Made by a program: the position numbers and the translations under genes. A stretch of 64,000 bases of DNA from Bryobacterales bacterium F-183 (GTDB lineage Bacteria; Acidobacteriota; Terriglobia; Bryobacterales; Bryobacteraceae): contig AP025252.1 in the NCBI GenBank assembly GCA_016865505.2, forward strand, positions 1,612,001 to 1,676,000. The letters are read 5' to 3'. Below the pieces are notes generated by a model. The model was given only the letters and a program-made list of their open reading frames with translations, did no database searches and was not told the DNA's origin. Below, piece by piece: positions 49,636 through 58,399 of the stretch (within the stretch, counting starts at the first letter, position 1; every line of letters starts with the position of its first letter).

Positions 49636-51453
49636 TCAATCGTCGTTGTCTGAGGAACTGGTGACCTTCAATACTGCTAGGAAGGCTTCCTGCGGGATTT
49701 CGACTTTGCCAACTCGCTTCATGCGGCGCTTGCCTTCCTTCTGCTTTTCCAGAAGTTTCTTTTTGCGCGTGATGTCGCCGCCGTAGCACTTGGCTAGGAC
49801 GTTCTTGCGGATGGCCGAGATCGTTTCGCGGGCGATGACCTTGGCTCCGATTGCTGCCTGGAGCGGGATTTCGAACATCTGGCGGGGGATCAGTTTTCGT
49901 AAGCGGGCGATCAGTTCTTTGCCGCGCTCGTAGGCGAAGTCACGGTGGACGATCATCGACAGGGCATCGACCGGTTCGCCGGCGACGAGTACGTCGAGCT
50001 TGACCATCGGCGAGGTGCGGTGGCCGGAGAGATGGTAGTCCAGGGACGCGTAGCCTCGGGAGGCGGACTTCAAGCGGTCGTAGAAGTCGAGAACGATTTC
50101 GTTGAGCGGGAGCTCATACATGATGAGCACGCGGCCGCCCTGCATGTATTCGAACTTCTTCTGGATGCCGCGCTTTTCTTCGAGCAGCTTGAGAATTTCA
50201 CCGATGTACTCTTCGCGCGTGATGATGCTGGCGTCGATGATCGGTTCGTCGATGTAGTCGATTTCCGTGGTGGGCGGGAATTTTTGCGGATTGTCGACCT
50301 CGATCACGGTGCCGTCGGTTCGCGTGATGTTGTAGCGCACGCCGGGGGCAGTGGTGATGAGGTCGATGTTGAACTCGCGCTCGAGACGTTCCTGCACGAT
50401 CTCAAGATGCAAAAGACCGAGGAAGCCGCAGCGGAAGCCGAAGCCGAGGGCAGCGGAGTTTTCGGGTTCGAAGTTGAAGGCGCTGTCGTTGAGGCGGAGT
50501 TTTTCGAGCGCTTCACGCAGCAGGCCGTGTTCGTGCGATTCGACGGGGTACAGGCCTGCGAACACCATCGGCTTGATCTCGGCAAAGCCGGGCAGGGGTT
50601 CAGAAGCCTTGTTGCTGGCATCGGTGATGGTGTCGCCGATTTGGGCGTCCGAAATCGTCTTGATGTTCGCGCTGAGGTAGCCGACTTCGCCAGCGGACAG
50701 GACGGGATGCGGGATGGCCTTGGGCGACTGGTAGCCGAGGTTCTCGACCTCGTACGTCTTGCCGTTGGACATCAACTGGATCTTTTGGCCGAGGCGCATG
50801 GTGCCCTGGACGACGCGGACGAGAATGATGACGCCGCGGTAGGGATCGAACCAGGAGTCGAAAATCAGGGCTTGCAGTGGGGCTTCGGGGTCGCCTTTTG
50901 GGGGCGGGACCAGCATGACGACGGATTCGAGGATGTCCTTGATGCCGATGCCTGTTTTGGCGCTGGCGAGTACGGCGTCGCGCGCGTCGATGCCTACCAG
51001 TTGCTCGATCTGTTCGCGGACGCGTTCGGGTTCGGCGCTGGGGAGGTCGATCTTATTGATGACCGGGATGATTTCCAGGTTGTGGTTGAGCGCGAGGTAC
51101 GTATTGGCGAGCGTTTGGGCTTCGACGCCTTGCGATGCGTCGACGACGAGGAGCGCGCCTTCGCAGGCTTGCAGACTGCGTGAGACTTCATAGGTGAAGT
51201 CGACGTGGCCGGGGGTATCGATGAGGTTGAGCTGGTAGTCCACACCGTCTTCGGCCTTGTAGTTGAGGCGTACGGCGTGGGCCTTGATGGTGATGCCGCG
51301 TTCGCGTTCCAAATCCATGGAATCGAGCACCTGCTCCATCATTTCGCGGGAAGTCAGAGCGCCGGTGTATTCGAGCAGACGGTCGGCGAGGGTCGACTTG
51401 CCGTGATCGATGTGCGCAATGATGGAGAAGTTGCGGATGAACTGCGGATCCAT
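49636..51453 (-). CDS. lepA: Elongation factor 4
   Basis: A 605-residue translational GTPase that back-translocates or remodels ribosomes. G1 is [11 protein letters not shown]3 DTPGHVDF, G4 NKIDLP; the LepA-specific C-terminal domain is present ([20 protein letters not shown]). Length and motif order are normal. It is divergent from ribH and is followed 20 bases later by the cytochrome gene. Confidence 0.97.
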   Translation of the reverse strand: MDPQFIRNFSIIAHIDHGKSTLADRLLEYTGALTSREMMEQVLDSMDLERERGITIKAHAVRLNYKAEDGVDYQLNLIDTPGHVDFTYEVSRSLQACEGALLVVDASQGVEAQTLANTYLALNHNLEIIPVINKIDLPSAEPERVREQIEQLVGIDARDAVLASAKTGIGIKDILESVVMLVPPPKGDPEAPLQALIFDSWFDPYRGVIILVRVVQGTMRLGQKIQLMSNGKTYEVENLGYQSPKAIPHPVLSAGEVGYLSANIKTISDAQIGDTITDASNKASEPLPGFAEIKPMVFAGLYPVESHEHGLLREALEKLRLNDSAFNFEPENSAALGFGFRCGFLGLLHLEIVQERLEREFNIDLITTAPGVRYNITRTDGTVIEVDNPQKFPPTTEIDYIDEPIIDASIITREEYIGEILKLLEEKRGIQKKFEYMQGGRVLIMYELPLNEIVLDFYDRLKSASRGYASLDYHLSGHRTSPMVKLDVLVAGEPVDALSMIVHRDFAYERGKELIARLRKLIPRQMFEIPLQAAIGAKVIARETISAIRKNVLAKCYGGDITRKKKLLEKQKEGKRRMKRVGKVEIPQEAFLAVLKVTSSSDNDD

Positions 51454-51478
51454 TGAGATGTCTACGTGTTGAAAGCGG

Positions 51479-51499
51479 AACGCACGTATCCCGTGCGTT
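51479..51499. promoter_or_regulatory. Perfect inverted repeat between lepA and ribH
   Basis: AACGCACG (51479-51486) and CGTGCGTT (51492-51499) are perfect inverted copies around TATCC. It lies in the 73-bp divergent intergenic space. A TAGTAT box (51518-51523) sits 3 bases before the ribH ATG. The palindrome may be an operator or a leader hairpin for either gene. Confidence 0.45.
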
Positions 51500-51526
51500 A
51501 ATATGGGCTTTACTCTTTAGTATCCC

Positions 51527-51997
51527 ATGTCCTCGAAAACAATTGAAGGCGATCTGAGCGCCAAAGGCCTGAAGTTCGCGATCGCCATAGCCCGGTTCAA
51601 CAGTTTTGTCACCGACAAGCTGCTGGAAGGGGCGCTGGATGCGTTGAAGCGCTGCGGCGCCGATTTGGACGCTGTGGAAATCGCTCGCGTACCCGGGTCG
51701 TGGGAGTTGCCGGTGGCGGTGAAGGCTCTGGCCGAGACCAAGCGGTTTGACGCGGTGATCGCGCTGGGCGCGGTGATCAAGGGCGATACGCCGCACTTTG
51801 ACTATGTCGCGGGGAACGCGGCGAGCGGCCTGGCCTCTGTGCAGGCGGAGACGGGCGTACCGGTGGCGTTTGGTGTGATCACGACCATTACTGTAGAGCA
51901 GGCCATTGATCGCGCGGGGGCGAAGAGCGGCAACAAGGGCTTTGACGCTGCCATGACTGCCATTGAGATGGCGAACCTGTTGAAGCAGATCCGGTAA
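51527..51997 (+). CDS. ribH: 6,7-dimethyl-8-ribityllumazine synthase
   Basis: A 156-residue lumazine synthase, the penultimate enzyme of riboflavin synthesis, condensing the ribityl-pyrimidine with dihydroxybutanone phosphate. [39 protein letters not shown] (with the catalytic His) and GVITT are all present. The start is ATG 51527. It heads the ribH-nusB-trmJ unit; nusB begins 3 bases after its stop, a common arrangement. Confidence 0.97.
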   Translation: MSSKTIEGDLSAKGLKFAIAIARFNSFVTDKLLEGALDALKRCGADLDAVEIARVPGSWELPVAVKALAETKRFDAVIALGAVIKGDTPHFDYVAGNAASGLASVQAETGVPVAFGVITTITVEQAIDRAGAKSGNKGFDAAMTAIEMANLLKQIR

Positions 51998-52000
51998 CGA

Positions 52001-52417
52001 ATGCCAGCACGACACAGGTCTAGACAGCGCGCTGTCCAGGTGATGTTCCAGGCGGACATCCGGAATCAGGCTGTGGAAGCGGCCATCGACGACTTTTACG
52101 AGACGCTGTATTCGGAAGAGACCGAAGAACAGCCGATTGTGGATGAGTTCATGGAGACGCTTGCGAAGGGCGCCGAACGGCATCGCGAGAAGTTGGACGC
52201 GATGATTACGGCGAAGTCCGAAAACTGGCGCATTGAGCGAATGCCGGTGGTGGATCGCAACATTCTGCGGCTGGCGATTTATGAGATGACGGAGATCAAG
52301 ACTCCGCCGCCGGTGGTGATTGACGAGGCCATTGAGTTGGCGCGGCAGTTTTCCAACGACGAATCCGTACCGTTCATCAACGGCGTACTGGACGCCATCA
52401 ACCGATCGAACAAGTGA
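52001..52417 (+). CDS. nusB: Transcription antitermination factor NusB
   Basis: A 138-residue NusB that with NusE binds boxA RNA during rRNA antitermination. Recognisable segments are RSRQRAVQVMFQAD, then NWRIERMPVVDRNILRLAIYEM and VPFINGVLDAI. It lies between ribH and the RNA methyltransferase gene, whose GTG overlaps its stop by 4 bases. Confidence 0.95.
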   Translation: MPARHRSRQRAVQVMFQADIRNQAVEAAIDDFYETLYSEETEEQPIVDEFMETLAKGAERHREKLDAMITAKSENWRIERMPVVDRNILRLAIYEMTEIKTPPPVVIDEAIELARQFSNDESVPFINGVLDAINRSNK

Positions 52418-53154
52418 GCCCCACGCTTACCTCCGTTCTTGTTTCTCCGCGAAATCCTTTGAATATCGGCGCCGCTGCGCGCGCCATGGCGAACTTTGGC
52501 TGCTTTGATCTGCGGCTGGTGCAGGCGTACCGGAATGCTGTGGATGAGGCCCGGTCGGCGACGCATGCGGGGACCGTTGTTCGCGAGGCTCGCGAGTTTG
52601 CGACGTTGGCCGAGGCTGTGGCCGATTGTTCCCTGGTCGTGGGTACGGCGTCGTTGGGTCCACGAGAGTCACGGCACGAGATCGTGCGGGTGGAGCAGGC
52701 GGCGCCGCGAATCCATGCCAATGCTGGACGTACGGCGATTGTGTTTGGCAGCGAGAAGTTTGGATTGTCGAACGACGATCTGGCGCATTGCCACTGGCTG
52801 ATGACGATTCCGTCGGATCCGAACGAGCATGGGTCGATGAACCTGGGTCAGGCGGTGGCGGTGTGTTTTTACGAGTTGGCGGCGCGCGGGAAGACGGTTC
52901 CGGAGCTGGATCATCGCACGCCGGCGGCGAAGGATCTGCCCGCGGATGGCGAGGCGGAGGACCGGCTCACGCAGTTGTTGACCGAGGCGCTGACACGGTC
53001 CGGATATGTGCACGAGCGTACGTTAGAGGGGGATCTGCACAAGATCCAACGTCTGGTCAAGCGGATGCATTTGTCGCGCCGCGATGCAGAGATCTGGCAG
53101 GGTGTTTTTCGCCAGATTTTGTGGCGCATTTCGAATCCTGATTCTCAAAAGTAG
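52414..53154 (+). CDS. trmJ: SPOUT-type RNA methyltransferase, TrmJ-like
   Basis: A 246-residue SpoU/TrmH-family 2'-O-methyltransferase: NPLNIGAAARAMANFG, VVGTASLG, AIVFGSEKFGLSND and SMNLGQAVAVCFYEL form the knotted SAM-binding core. The C-terminal extension (about residues 165-246) is typical of TrmJ, which methylates position 32 of tRNAs. The GTG start at 52414 overlaps the nusB stop. The exact target is inferred. Confidence 0.85.
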   Translation: MSPTLTSVLVSPRNPLNIGAAARAMANFGCFDLRLVQAYRNAVDEARSATHAGTVVREAREFATLAEAVADCSLVVGTASLGPRESRHEIVRVEQAAPRIHANAGRTAIVFGSEKFGLSNDDLAHCHWLMTIPSDPNEHGSMNLGQAVAVCFYELAARGKTVPELDHRTPAAKDLPADGEAEDRLTQLLTEALTRSGYVHERTLEGDLHKIQRLVKRMHLSRRDAEIWQGVFRQILWRISNPDSQK

Positions 53155-53175
53155 TGGTACCCTGAGCAAGTCCTA

Positions 53176-53365
53176 GGTACGCCTGCGGAGGCGAAGTTCC
53201 TCCGTGCACGGCGTTGAAAAGGGAATCCGGTGTGAATCCGGGACTGCCCCGCAGCGGTGACAGGAAACGAAAGTCGCATGCAAGACACTGGCGCTTGTTG
53301 AGAGCTCTGGGAAGTCGCGATGAGTAGGAAGTCCTGAAGTCCGAAGACCTGCCTGGACCGGCCAA
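53176..53365 (+). ncRNA. Cobalamin riboswitch upstream of btuB
   Basis: The AdoCbl-type core is readable: GAAAAGGGAATCCGGTGTG, then AATCCGGGACTGCCCCGC and AGCGGTGA (about 53214-53260), and the closing B12 box AGTCCGAAGACCTGCCTGG (53338-53356). Downstream, CCCT-CGA-AGGG overlaps the purine-rich SD (AAGGGAAGG) before the btuB ATG, and GGCCA/TGGCC pairs nearby, suggesting that ligand binding hides the ribosome site. It should repress the btuBFDC unit when cobalamin is sufficient. Exact ends are approximate. Confidence 0.93.
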
Positions 53366-53422
53366 TGCAGCGGATAGCTGTGGCCGTGTCGCTTAGCCCT
53401 CGAAGGGAAGGGCCAGGTCACA

Positions 53423-55813
53423 ATGCTCAATCATACTTTTCGAAAACCATATACACGCCTGCCTTTGTGGCTGGCTTTGACGGCTTTTTTGCCGATTTAT
53501 GCCCAAAATGGGGCGATTCGCGGTACGGTGGTGGACCCACAAGGGCGTGCTGTCGAGTCGGCAACGGTGTCGCTTTTCCGGCAGGGCGGCGCGTCGCTGC
53601 AGGCCGAGAGTACGCTATCCGGCAAGGATGGCGGGTTCGCGTTGGCGAGCGCCGCGTCGAATGGGGATTGGCTGGAGGTTGCGGCGGACGGCTTTCGTAC
53701 CGCGACGGTGCAGCCTACGGCAGACGGCAAGCCGGTGACGGTACGGCTGCAGGTGCAGGGGTTGGATCAACAGATCTTTGTCACCGCGGAAGCAGGGGCG
53801 CAGACGATTGATCAAGTCTCGAAGGCCGCCAGTTTGATTACGGCGGAAGAGATCGCACAGCGCAATGAGATGAGTCTGTTTGAGACGCTGCGGGATACGC
53901 CGGGCCTGCTGGTACGCAACCTGGGCGGGATCGGGCAGGGGACGTCGATTCGCATGCGTGGGCTGCGTGCCGATGCGACGGCGATTCTGATTGACGGCAT
54001 GCGGTTCCGCGATGTGTCCACCATTCAGGGCGATGCCAGCGGGTTTGTACCGAATTTGAACATCATCAACCCGAGCCGCGTGGAAGTGCTGCGCGGGTCT
54101 GGGTCGTCGCTGTACGGATCGAACGCCGTGGGCGGCGCGATCAATGTCGTGACGGATCCAGGCGGCGGGTCCACGCATGGCGAGGTACAGGCGGAAGGCG
54201 GGTCACTTGGGTTGATGCGAGGTCGCGCGACGGTGAGCGGTGGAGTGCTTGGGAATCGCTTGGCGTACAGCACCGGGTTGCTGCATTTGAACATCCTGAG
54301 TGGTGTGGATGGCGATGATCGGGTGCGGAGTTCGGGGGTGCAGCAGTTTGTACGGTATGCGGCGACGTCGCGTACGTCGGTGTCCGGAAGGCTGCATGTT
54401 TCGGATGATTTTGCGCAGGGGAATGTGAGTCCTGCAGCGTTGTCTACGGGTACGGCTGGGGCGGCGTTTATTCCGGCGGTGCCGTTTGTGACGTTCCGGC
54501 CGAATCAGAATGATCCGGATAGCCGGAGATCGTCGCGATTCTGGACCGGTGCGTTTTTGGTGCGGCAGAGCTTTGCGCCGTCGTTCGATGCGCAGGCCAG
54601 TTACCAGCGCGTGCATACGCATCGGGTGTTTGAGAATGGTCCGGCAGGGTTGGGGTTCCAGCCTGTGACGTCGAATGAGAGCTTGTTCAACGGCGATATC
54701 GATACGGTGGATGCGCGGGCGAATTGGCGGGCGCGGCCAGGATTTGCGCTGACGGGTGGGTACGAGTTTGAGCGCGAGTTGTACGACAATCGCGACGATA
54801 ACAAGCTACCTACGGCGGCGCGGTTGATTGTGCAGACGAAGGTCCGGCAACGGTCGAATGCCGCGTACTTCGCGTTGCAGAATTCGATGTTGGGGCAGCG
54901 GCTGCAGATTTCGTTGTCGGGTCGCGCGCAGGCGTTTTCGCTGGATGCGCCGGAGTTTGTGTTTACAGGTACGGCGAATAACTACGCGGATGCTCCGGTA
55001 CGGACGCCGCCACGTGCGTTGACCGGGGATGCCGCGGTTTCGTACTTCGTGCAGCGGTCGTCGACGAAGTTCCGGGCGCATGGCGGGAATTCGTATCGCG
55101 CGCCGGGGTTGTATGAGCGGTATGGTTCGGGGTTCTTCTTCAATACGGTGACGAATGCGGTGGCGTACTCGCCGTATGGGGATCCGCGGTTGTCGCCGGA
55201 CCGGTATAACTCTGTTGATGGTGGCGTGGATCAGTATTTGCTGCGGGATCGGGTGCGGTTGAGCGCGACTTGGTTTTATACGCGGATTGTGCAGATCACG
55301 CAGTTTGGGTCGTTCCGGGCGGGTACGGATTTGTTCCGGCGTTCGTCGGGTTATTACAACGGGGCTGGCGGGACGTCGCGTGGCGTGGAGTTGACGGGCG
55401 AGACTCGCATTGGGCGTTCGGCGATGGTGCGTGCGTCGTATTGGTGCGTGAATTCGGGTACGGATCAGGATCTGTCGGTGCCGGGGTACTTCCGCGCGTT
55501 GGGCATACCCGCGCATAACGCGACGGTGTTTTATCACCAGCAGTTGGGCCGCAAGACGAGCTTTACGGCGGATCTGTATCATTCCGGTGTGCACGATGCC
55601 CCGTTGTTTACGGCAGTGGGCAGCAGAGCCTTCCGGTTTGACAGCTTTACCAAGGCTGATGCCGTGGTGTCGCGCGATGTGCGCACGGCGGAGCGATATA
55701 CGGTGAAGGCGTACATCAAGGCGGACAATCTGTTCGATCAGCGGTACTACGAGCAGGGCTTTCAGAATCCTCGCCTGACGATTGTTGGCGGATTGCGAGT
55801 GCTGTTTCAATGA
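53423..55813 (+). CDS. btuB: TonB-dependent cobalamin receptor
   Basis: A 796-residue outer-membrane receptor. A signal peptide (to about residue 30) is followed by a carboxypeptidase-regulatory domain (IRGTVVDPQGRAVESATVSL, about 33-110), a plug (about 125-240: FETLRDTPGLLVRN, IRMRGLRADATAILIDG, VEVLRGSGSSLYGSNAVGGAINVVT) and a 22-strand-type barrel ending ERYTVKAYIKADNLFDQRYYEQGF. Cobalamin as substrate comes from the riboswitch and the downstream btuF, btuD and btuC. The gene ends in ATGA overlap with btuF. Confidence 0.93.
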   Translation: MLNHTFRKPYTRLPLWLALTAFLPIYAQNGAIRGTVVDPQGRAVESATVSLFRQGGASLQAESTLSGKDGGFALASAASNGDWLEVAADGFRTATVQPTADGKPVTVRLQVQGLDQQIFVTAEAGAQTIDQVSKAASLITAEEIAQRNEMSLFETLRDTPGLLVRNLGGIGQGTSIRMRGLRADATAILIDGMRFRDVSTIQGDASGFVPNLNIINPSRVEVLRGSGSSLYGSNAVGGAINVVTDPGGGSTHGEVQAEGGSLGLMRGRATVSGGVLGNRLAYSTGLLHLNILSGVDGDDRVRSSGVQQFVRYAATSRTSVSGRLHVSDDFAQGNVSPAALSTGTAGAAFIPAVPFVTFRPNQNDPDSRRSSRFWTGAFLVRQSFAPSFDAQASYQRVHTHRVFENGPAGLGFQPVTSNESLFNGDIDTVDARANWRARPGFALTGGYEFERELYDNRDDNKLPTAARLIVQTKVRQRSNAAYFALQNSMLGQRLQISLSGRAQAFSLDAPEFVFTGTANNYADAPVRTPPRALTGDAAVSYFVQRSSTKFRAHGGNSYRAPGLYERYGSGFFFNTVTNAVAYSPYGDPRLSPDRYNSVDGGVDQYLLRDRVRLSATWFYTRIVQITQFGSFRAGTDLFRRSSGYYNGAGGTSRGVELTGETRIGRSAMVRASYWCVNSGTDQDLSVPGYFRALGIPAHNATVFYHQQLGRKTSFTADLYHSGVHDAPLFTAVGSRAFRFDSFTKADAVVSRDVRTAERYTVKAYIKADNLFDQRYYEQGFQNPRLTIVGGLRVLFQ

Positions 55814-56655
55814 GGCTGAGCCGTCGCCTGATCTTGATGTGCTTGGTTCCGGCCTTGTTGGCGGGACAGCAGCGGATCGTGTCGACGGCGCCTAGCTTTA
55901 CGGAAACGCTCTTTGCTCTTGGCGGGGGAAAGCGGGTTGTGGCGGTATCCACCTACTGCCACTTCCCGCCGGAAGCGGACAAGTTGCCTCGCATTGGTAC
56001 GTATTTGACGCCGAATGTGGAGGCGATTGCGCAGTTGCGGCCGGATTTGGTGCTGGTGCATGCGGAGCAGGCGCAACAGAATGCCCAGATGCAGCGGCTG
56101 GGGTTGAAGACGCTGGCACTGCGGAATACGACGCTCGCGGATACGATGCAGTCGATTGCGTTGGTGGGCGCGGCGATTGGGGCTACGGCACAGGCGAAGG
56201 CTTTGGAGCAGCAGATCCGCGGGCGGTTTGCGGCGATTGAGAAAACGTCGCAGGGGAAACCTCGGCGGACGCTGCTGTTTATTGTGGGGCGTACTCCGGG
56301 GCGGTTGGAAGGCATGATCGCGGTGGGCAAGGGATCGTACCTGAATGAGTTGATCCGCATCGCGGGTGGGCGTAATGTGATGGGCGATTCGCCGCTGGCG
56401 TACCCGCATCTTTCGATGGAAGGTGTGATGCGGCTGAATCCCGATGTGATCGTGGATATGGGCGATATGTCTGTTACCGGGGACGTCACCAAGGCGCATA
56501 TTGACGCGGTTCGGGCGTTGTGGGAGACGCAGCGCGGCAAAGTGCGGGCGGTGCGGGAGAAGCGCTTGTATCCGGTAGCGGCGGACATCTTTGTGGTGCC
56601 GGGTCCTCGGGTGGCGGAGGCGGCGGAAGCGTTCCAACGGATGTTGTTTCCATGA
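55810..56655 (+). CDS. btuF: Cobalamin-binding periplasmic protein
   Basis: A 281-residue exported substrate-binding protein (signal MRLSRRLILMCLVPALLAG) of the BtuF/FhuD class: RIVSTAPSFTETLFALGGG, VVAVSTYCHFPPEA and LRPDLVLVH mark the N-terminal lobe, a long helix joins the C-terminal lobe (LNPDVIVDMGDM). It delivers the vitamin to BtuCD. It overlaps both neighbours by 4 bases, indicating one operon. Confidence 0.92.
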   Translation: MRLSRRLILMCLVPALLAGQQRIVSTAPSFTETLFALGGGKRVVAVSTYCHFPPEADKLPRIGTYLTPNVEAIAQLRPDLVLVHAEQAQQNAQMQRLGLKTLALRNTTLADTMQSIALVGAAIGATAQAKALEQQIRGRFAAIEKTSQGKPRRTLLFIVGRTPGRLEGMIAVGKGSYLNELIRIAGGRNVMGDSPLAYPHLSMEGVMRLNPDVIVDMGDMSVTGDVTKAHIDAVRALWETQRGKVRAVREKRLYPVAADIFVVPGPRVAEAAEAFQRMLFP

Positions 56656-57434
56656 GTGCGGCGATTCTGAGTGTCCGGAATGTGGCGTACCGCTTTCCCA
56701 AGGTGGATTGCGATGCAGTGCGTGGGATCTCGGCGGAAGTCGCGACGCCGCAGGTGGTGGCGATTGCGGGTCCCAATGGGGCGGGGAAGAGTACGCTGCT
56801 GGATCTGATTTCCGGGCAGCGCACGCCGAGCGAGGGTTCTGTCCTGTACGCAGGGGCGGATTTGCGCGGGATGTCGCGGCAGGCGATCTGCCAGTATGCG
56901 TCCCATGTACCGCAACAGACTCCGGCGGCGATTCCGTTTTCTGTCGAGCAGGTGGTGTTGACGGGGCGTACGCCGCATGGGCGAGGGCTGTACGAGAACG
57001 ATGCGGATCGCGCGGCGGCGGCGGAAGCGATGGAGTTTGCGGGGATCCCGCAGGCGTTACGGCAGCGTCCGTTTCAGGAGTTGAGCGGCGGGGAACGGCA
57101 GAGGGTACTGCTGGCGGCGGCGATTTGCCAGCAGGCGAAGTTGCTGTTGCTGGATGAGCCGGCGGCGCATCTGGATCCGGCCAATGAGGCTTTTTTGTGG
57201 CAGTTGCTGCACCGGTTGCGCGATCGGGGTACGACTGTGGTGGCGGTGACGCACCATCTGGCGCTGGCGGCGCGGCATGCGGATCGCGTGTGGCTGCTGC
57301 ACCGGGGGAGCCTGGCGGCCGATGGTACGCCGGGGGAGGTCCTGCAGCCGGGTACGCTGGGTGGAATCTTTGCGGTGCCGTTTTACCGGCAGTCCGACGG
57401 GGAAGGGCGCGTGTTTCTGACGTATGGAAGCTAG
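56652..57434 (+). CDS. btuD: Cobalamin ABC transporter, ATP-binding protein
   Basis: A 260-residue ATPase. Walker A is GPNGAGKSTLL, signature LSGGERQRV, Walker B LLLLDEPAAHLDP, H-loop VAVTHHL. It belongs to the iron-siderophore/cobalamin family. ATG 56652 overlaps the btuF stop; the frame extends upstream only within btuF. The btuC start lies inside its last 11 bases. Confidence 0.93.
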   Translation: MSAAILSVRNVAYRFPKVDCDAVRGISAEVATPQVVAIAGPNGAGKSTLLDLISGQRTPSEGSVLYAGADLRGMSRQAICQYASHVPQQTPAAIPFSVEQVVLTGRTPHGRGLYENDADRAAAAEAMEFAGIPQALRQRPFQELSGGERQRVLLAAAICQQAKLLLLDEPAAHLDPANEAFLWQLLHRLRDRGTTVVAVTHHLALAARHADRVWLLHRGSLAADGTPGEVLQPGTLGGIFAVPFYRQSDGEGRVFLTYGS

Positions 57435-58389
57435 GCGCGCGTTTGTTCTTGCCGTGTGCGGGGCGCTGGTGGTGACGGTGGTGACGCCGTTTCTGGGCGG
57501 CGTACCGCTGGACTGGCAGAACATCGCGGCGCGGCGGGAACCGGACTGGAACATCCTGACCACGTTGCGGATTCCGCGCGCTTTGCTGGCGTTTCTGGCC
57601 GGGGCGGCGTTGTCGGCATCGGGTGCATTGTTCCAGGCGCTGCTGCGGGATGCGTTGGCTACGCCGTCGAATCTGGGTGTTTCGGCGGCTGCTGCACTGG
57701 GAGCGGTGGCGGCGATCTCGTTTGGTCCTGGCGAGGAAGTGACGGGGTTGCCGGTGGTCTGGATTAGCGCGCTGGCAGGTACGGCTGCGGTGGTGGCTCT
57801 TGTTGCGATGCTGCGGCGGAATCCGAGGTTCTCTACGCTGTCGCTGCTGTTGACGGGGATTGCGGTGAACGGGATCTGCGCGTCCCTGGTGTTGCTGTTG
57901 AATAGCCTGGCGGGGATCGCGAAGAGCTTTGAGATCACGCATTGGCTGATGGGCGGGATCGAGGCTGTCGAGTACCCGATTTTGGCGATTCTGGCGGCGG
58001 CGATCTTGCCTTGTCTGATCTGGACGTTGCGGATGGCACGGGTGTGGAACGTGGTGTCCTTCGGCGACGCGTGGGCGGCGGGACGGGGCATTGATATCCA
58101 TCGCGTGACCTGGCAGGGGTTTGCGGTGGGCGCGGTGTTGACGGGGTTGACGACGGCGGTGACGGGTCCGATCGCGTTTGTGGGTTTGATTGTGCCGCAT
58201 CTGGTACGGCGGATCGCGGGTCCGGATTACCGGGTGCTGCTGCCGGTTTCGATCTTTGCCGGGGGCGCATTTTTGGTGGTGTGCGACACGTTGGCACGTA
58301 CGGTGCTGGCGCCGGTGGAGATTCCGGTGGGTGTGATTACGGCGCTGCTGGGTGGTCCGTTCTTTGTGTGGCTGTTGTGGTCGCGATAG
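57424..58389 (+). CDS. btuC: Cobalamin ABC transporter, permease
   Basis: A 321-residue FecCD-family permease with about nine to ten segments: LRIPRALLAFLAGAALSASG, then FQALLRDALATPSNLGVSAA near residue 70, and the coupling region TGPIAFVGLIVPHLVRRIAG. It forms the BtuC2D2 transporter with the preceding gene. The order btuB-F-D-C with overlaps is a complete import route across both membranes, apart from TonB/ExbBD, which are not in the window. Confidence 0.93.
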   Translation: MEARRAFVLAVCGALVVTVVTPFLGGVPLDWQNIAARREPDWNILTTLRIPRALLAFLAGAALSASGALFQALLRDALATPSNLGVSAAAALGAVAAISFGPGEEVTGLPVVWISALAGTAAVVALVAMLRRNPRFSTLSLLLTGIAVNGICASLVLLLNSLAGIAKSFEITHWLMGGIEAVEYPILAILAAAILPCLIWTLRMARVWNVVSFGDAWAAGRGIDIHRVTWQGFAVGAVLTGLTTAVTGPIAFVGLIVPHLVRRIAGPDYRVLLPVSIFAGGAFLVVCDTLARTVLAPVEIPVGVITALLGGPFFVWLLWSR

Positions 58390-58399
58390 GATGGCCGGT

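Noticed and set aside
55807-58200. A long open frame on the minus strand opposite btuF, btuD and btuC
   Set aside because: Composition is Arg/Pro/His-rich with no domain, and the plus-strand genes are clear; it results from the high-GC codon pattern read in reverse.
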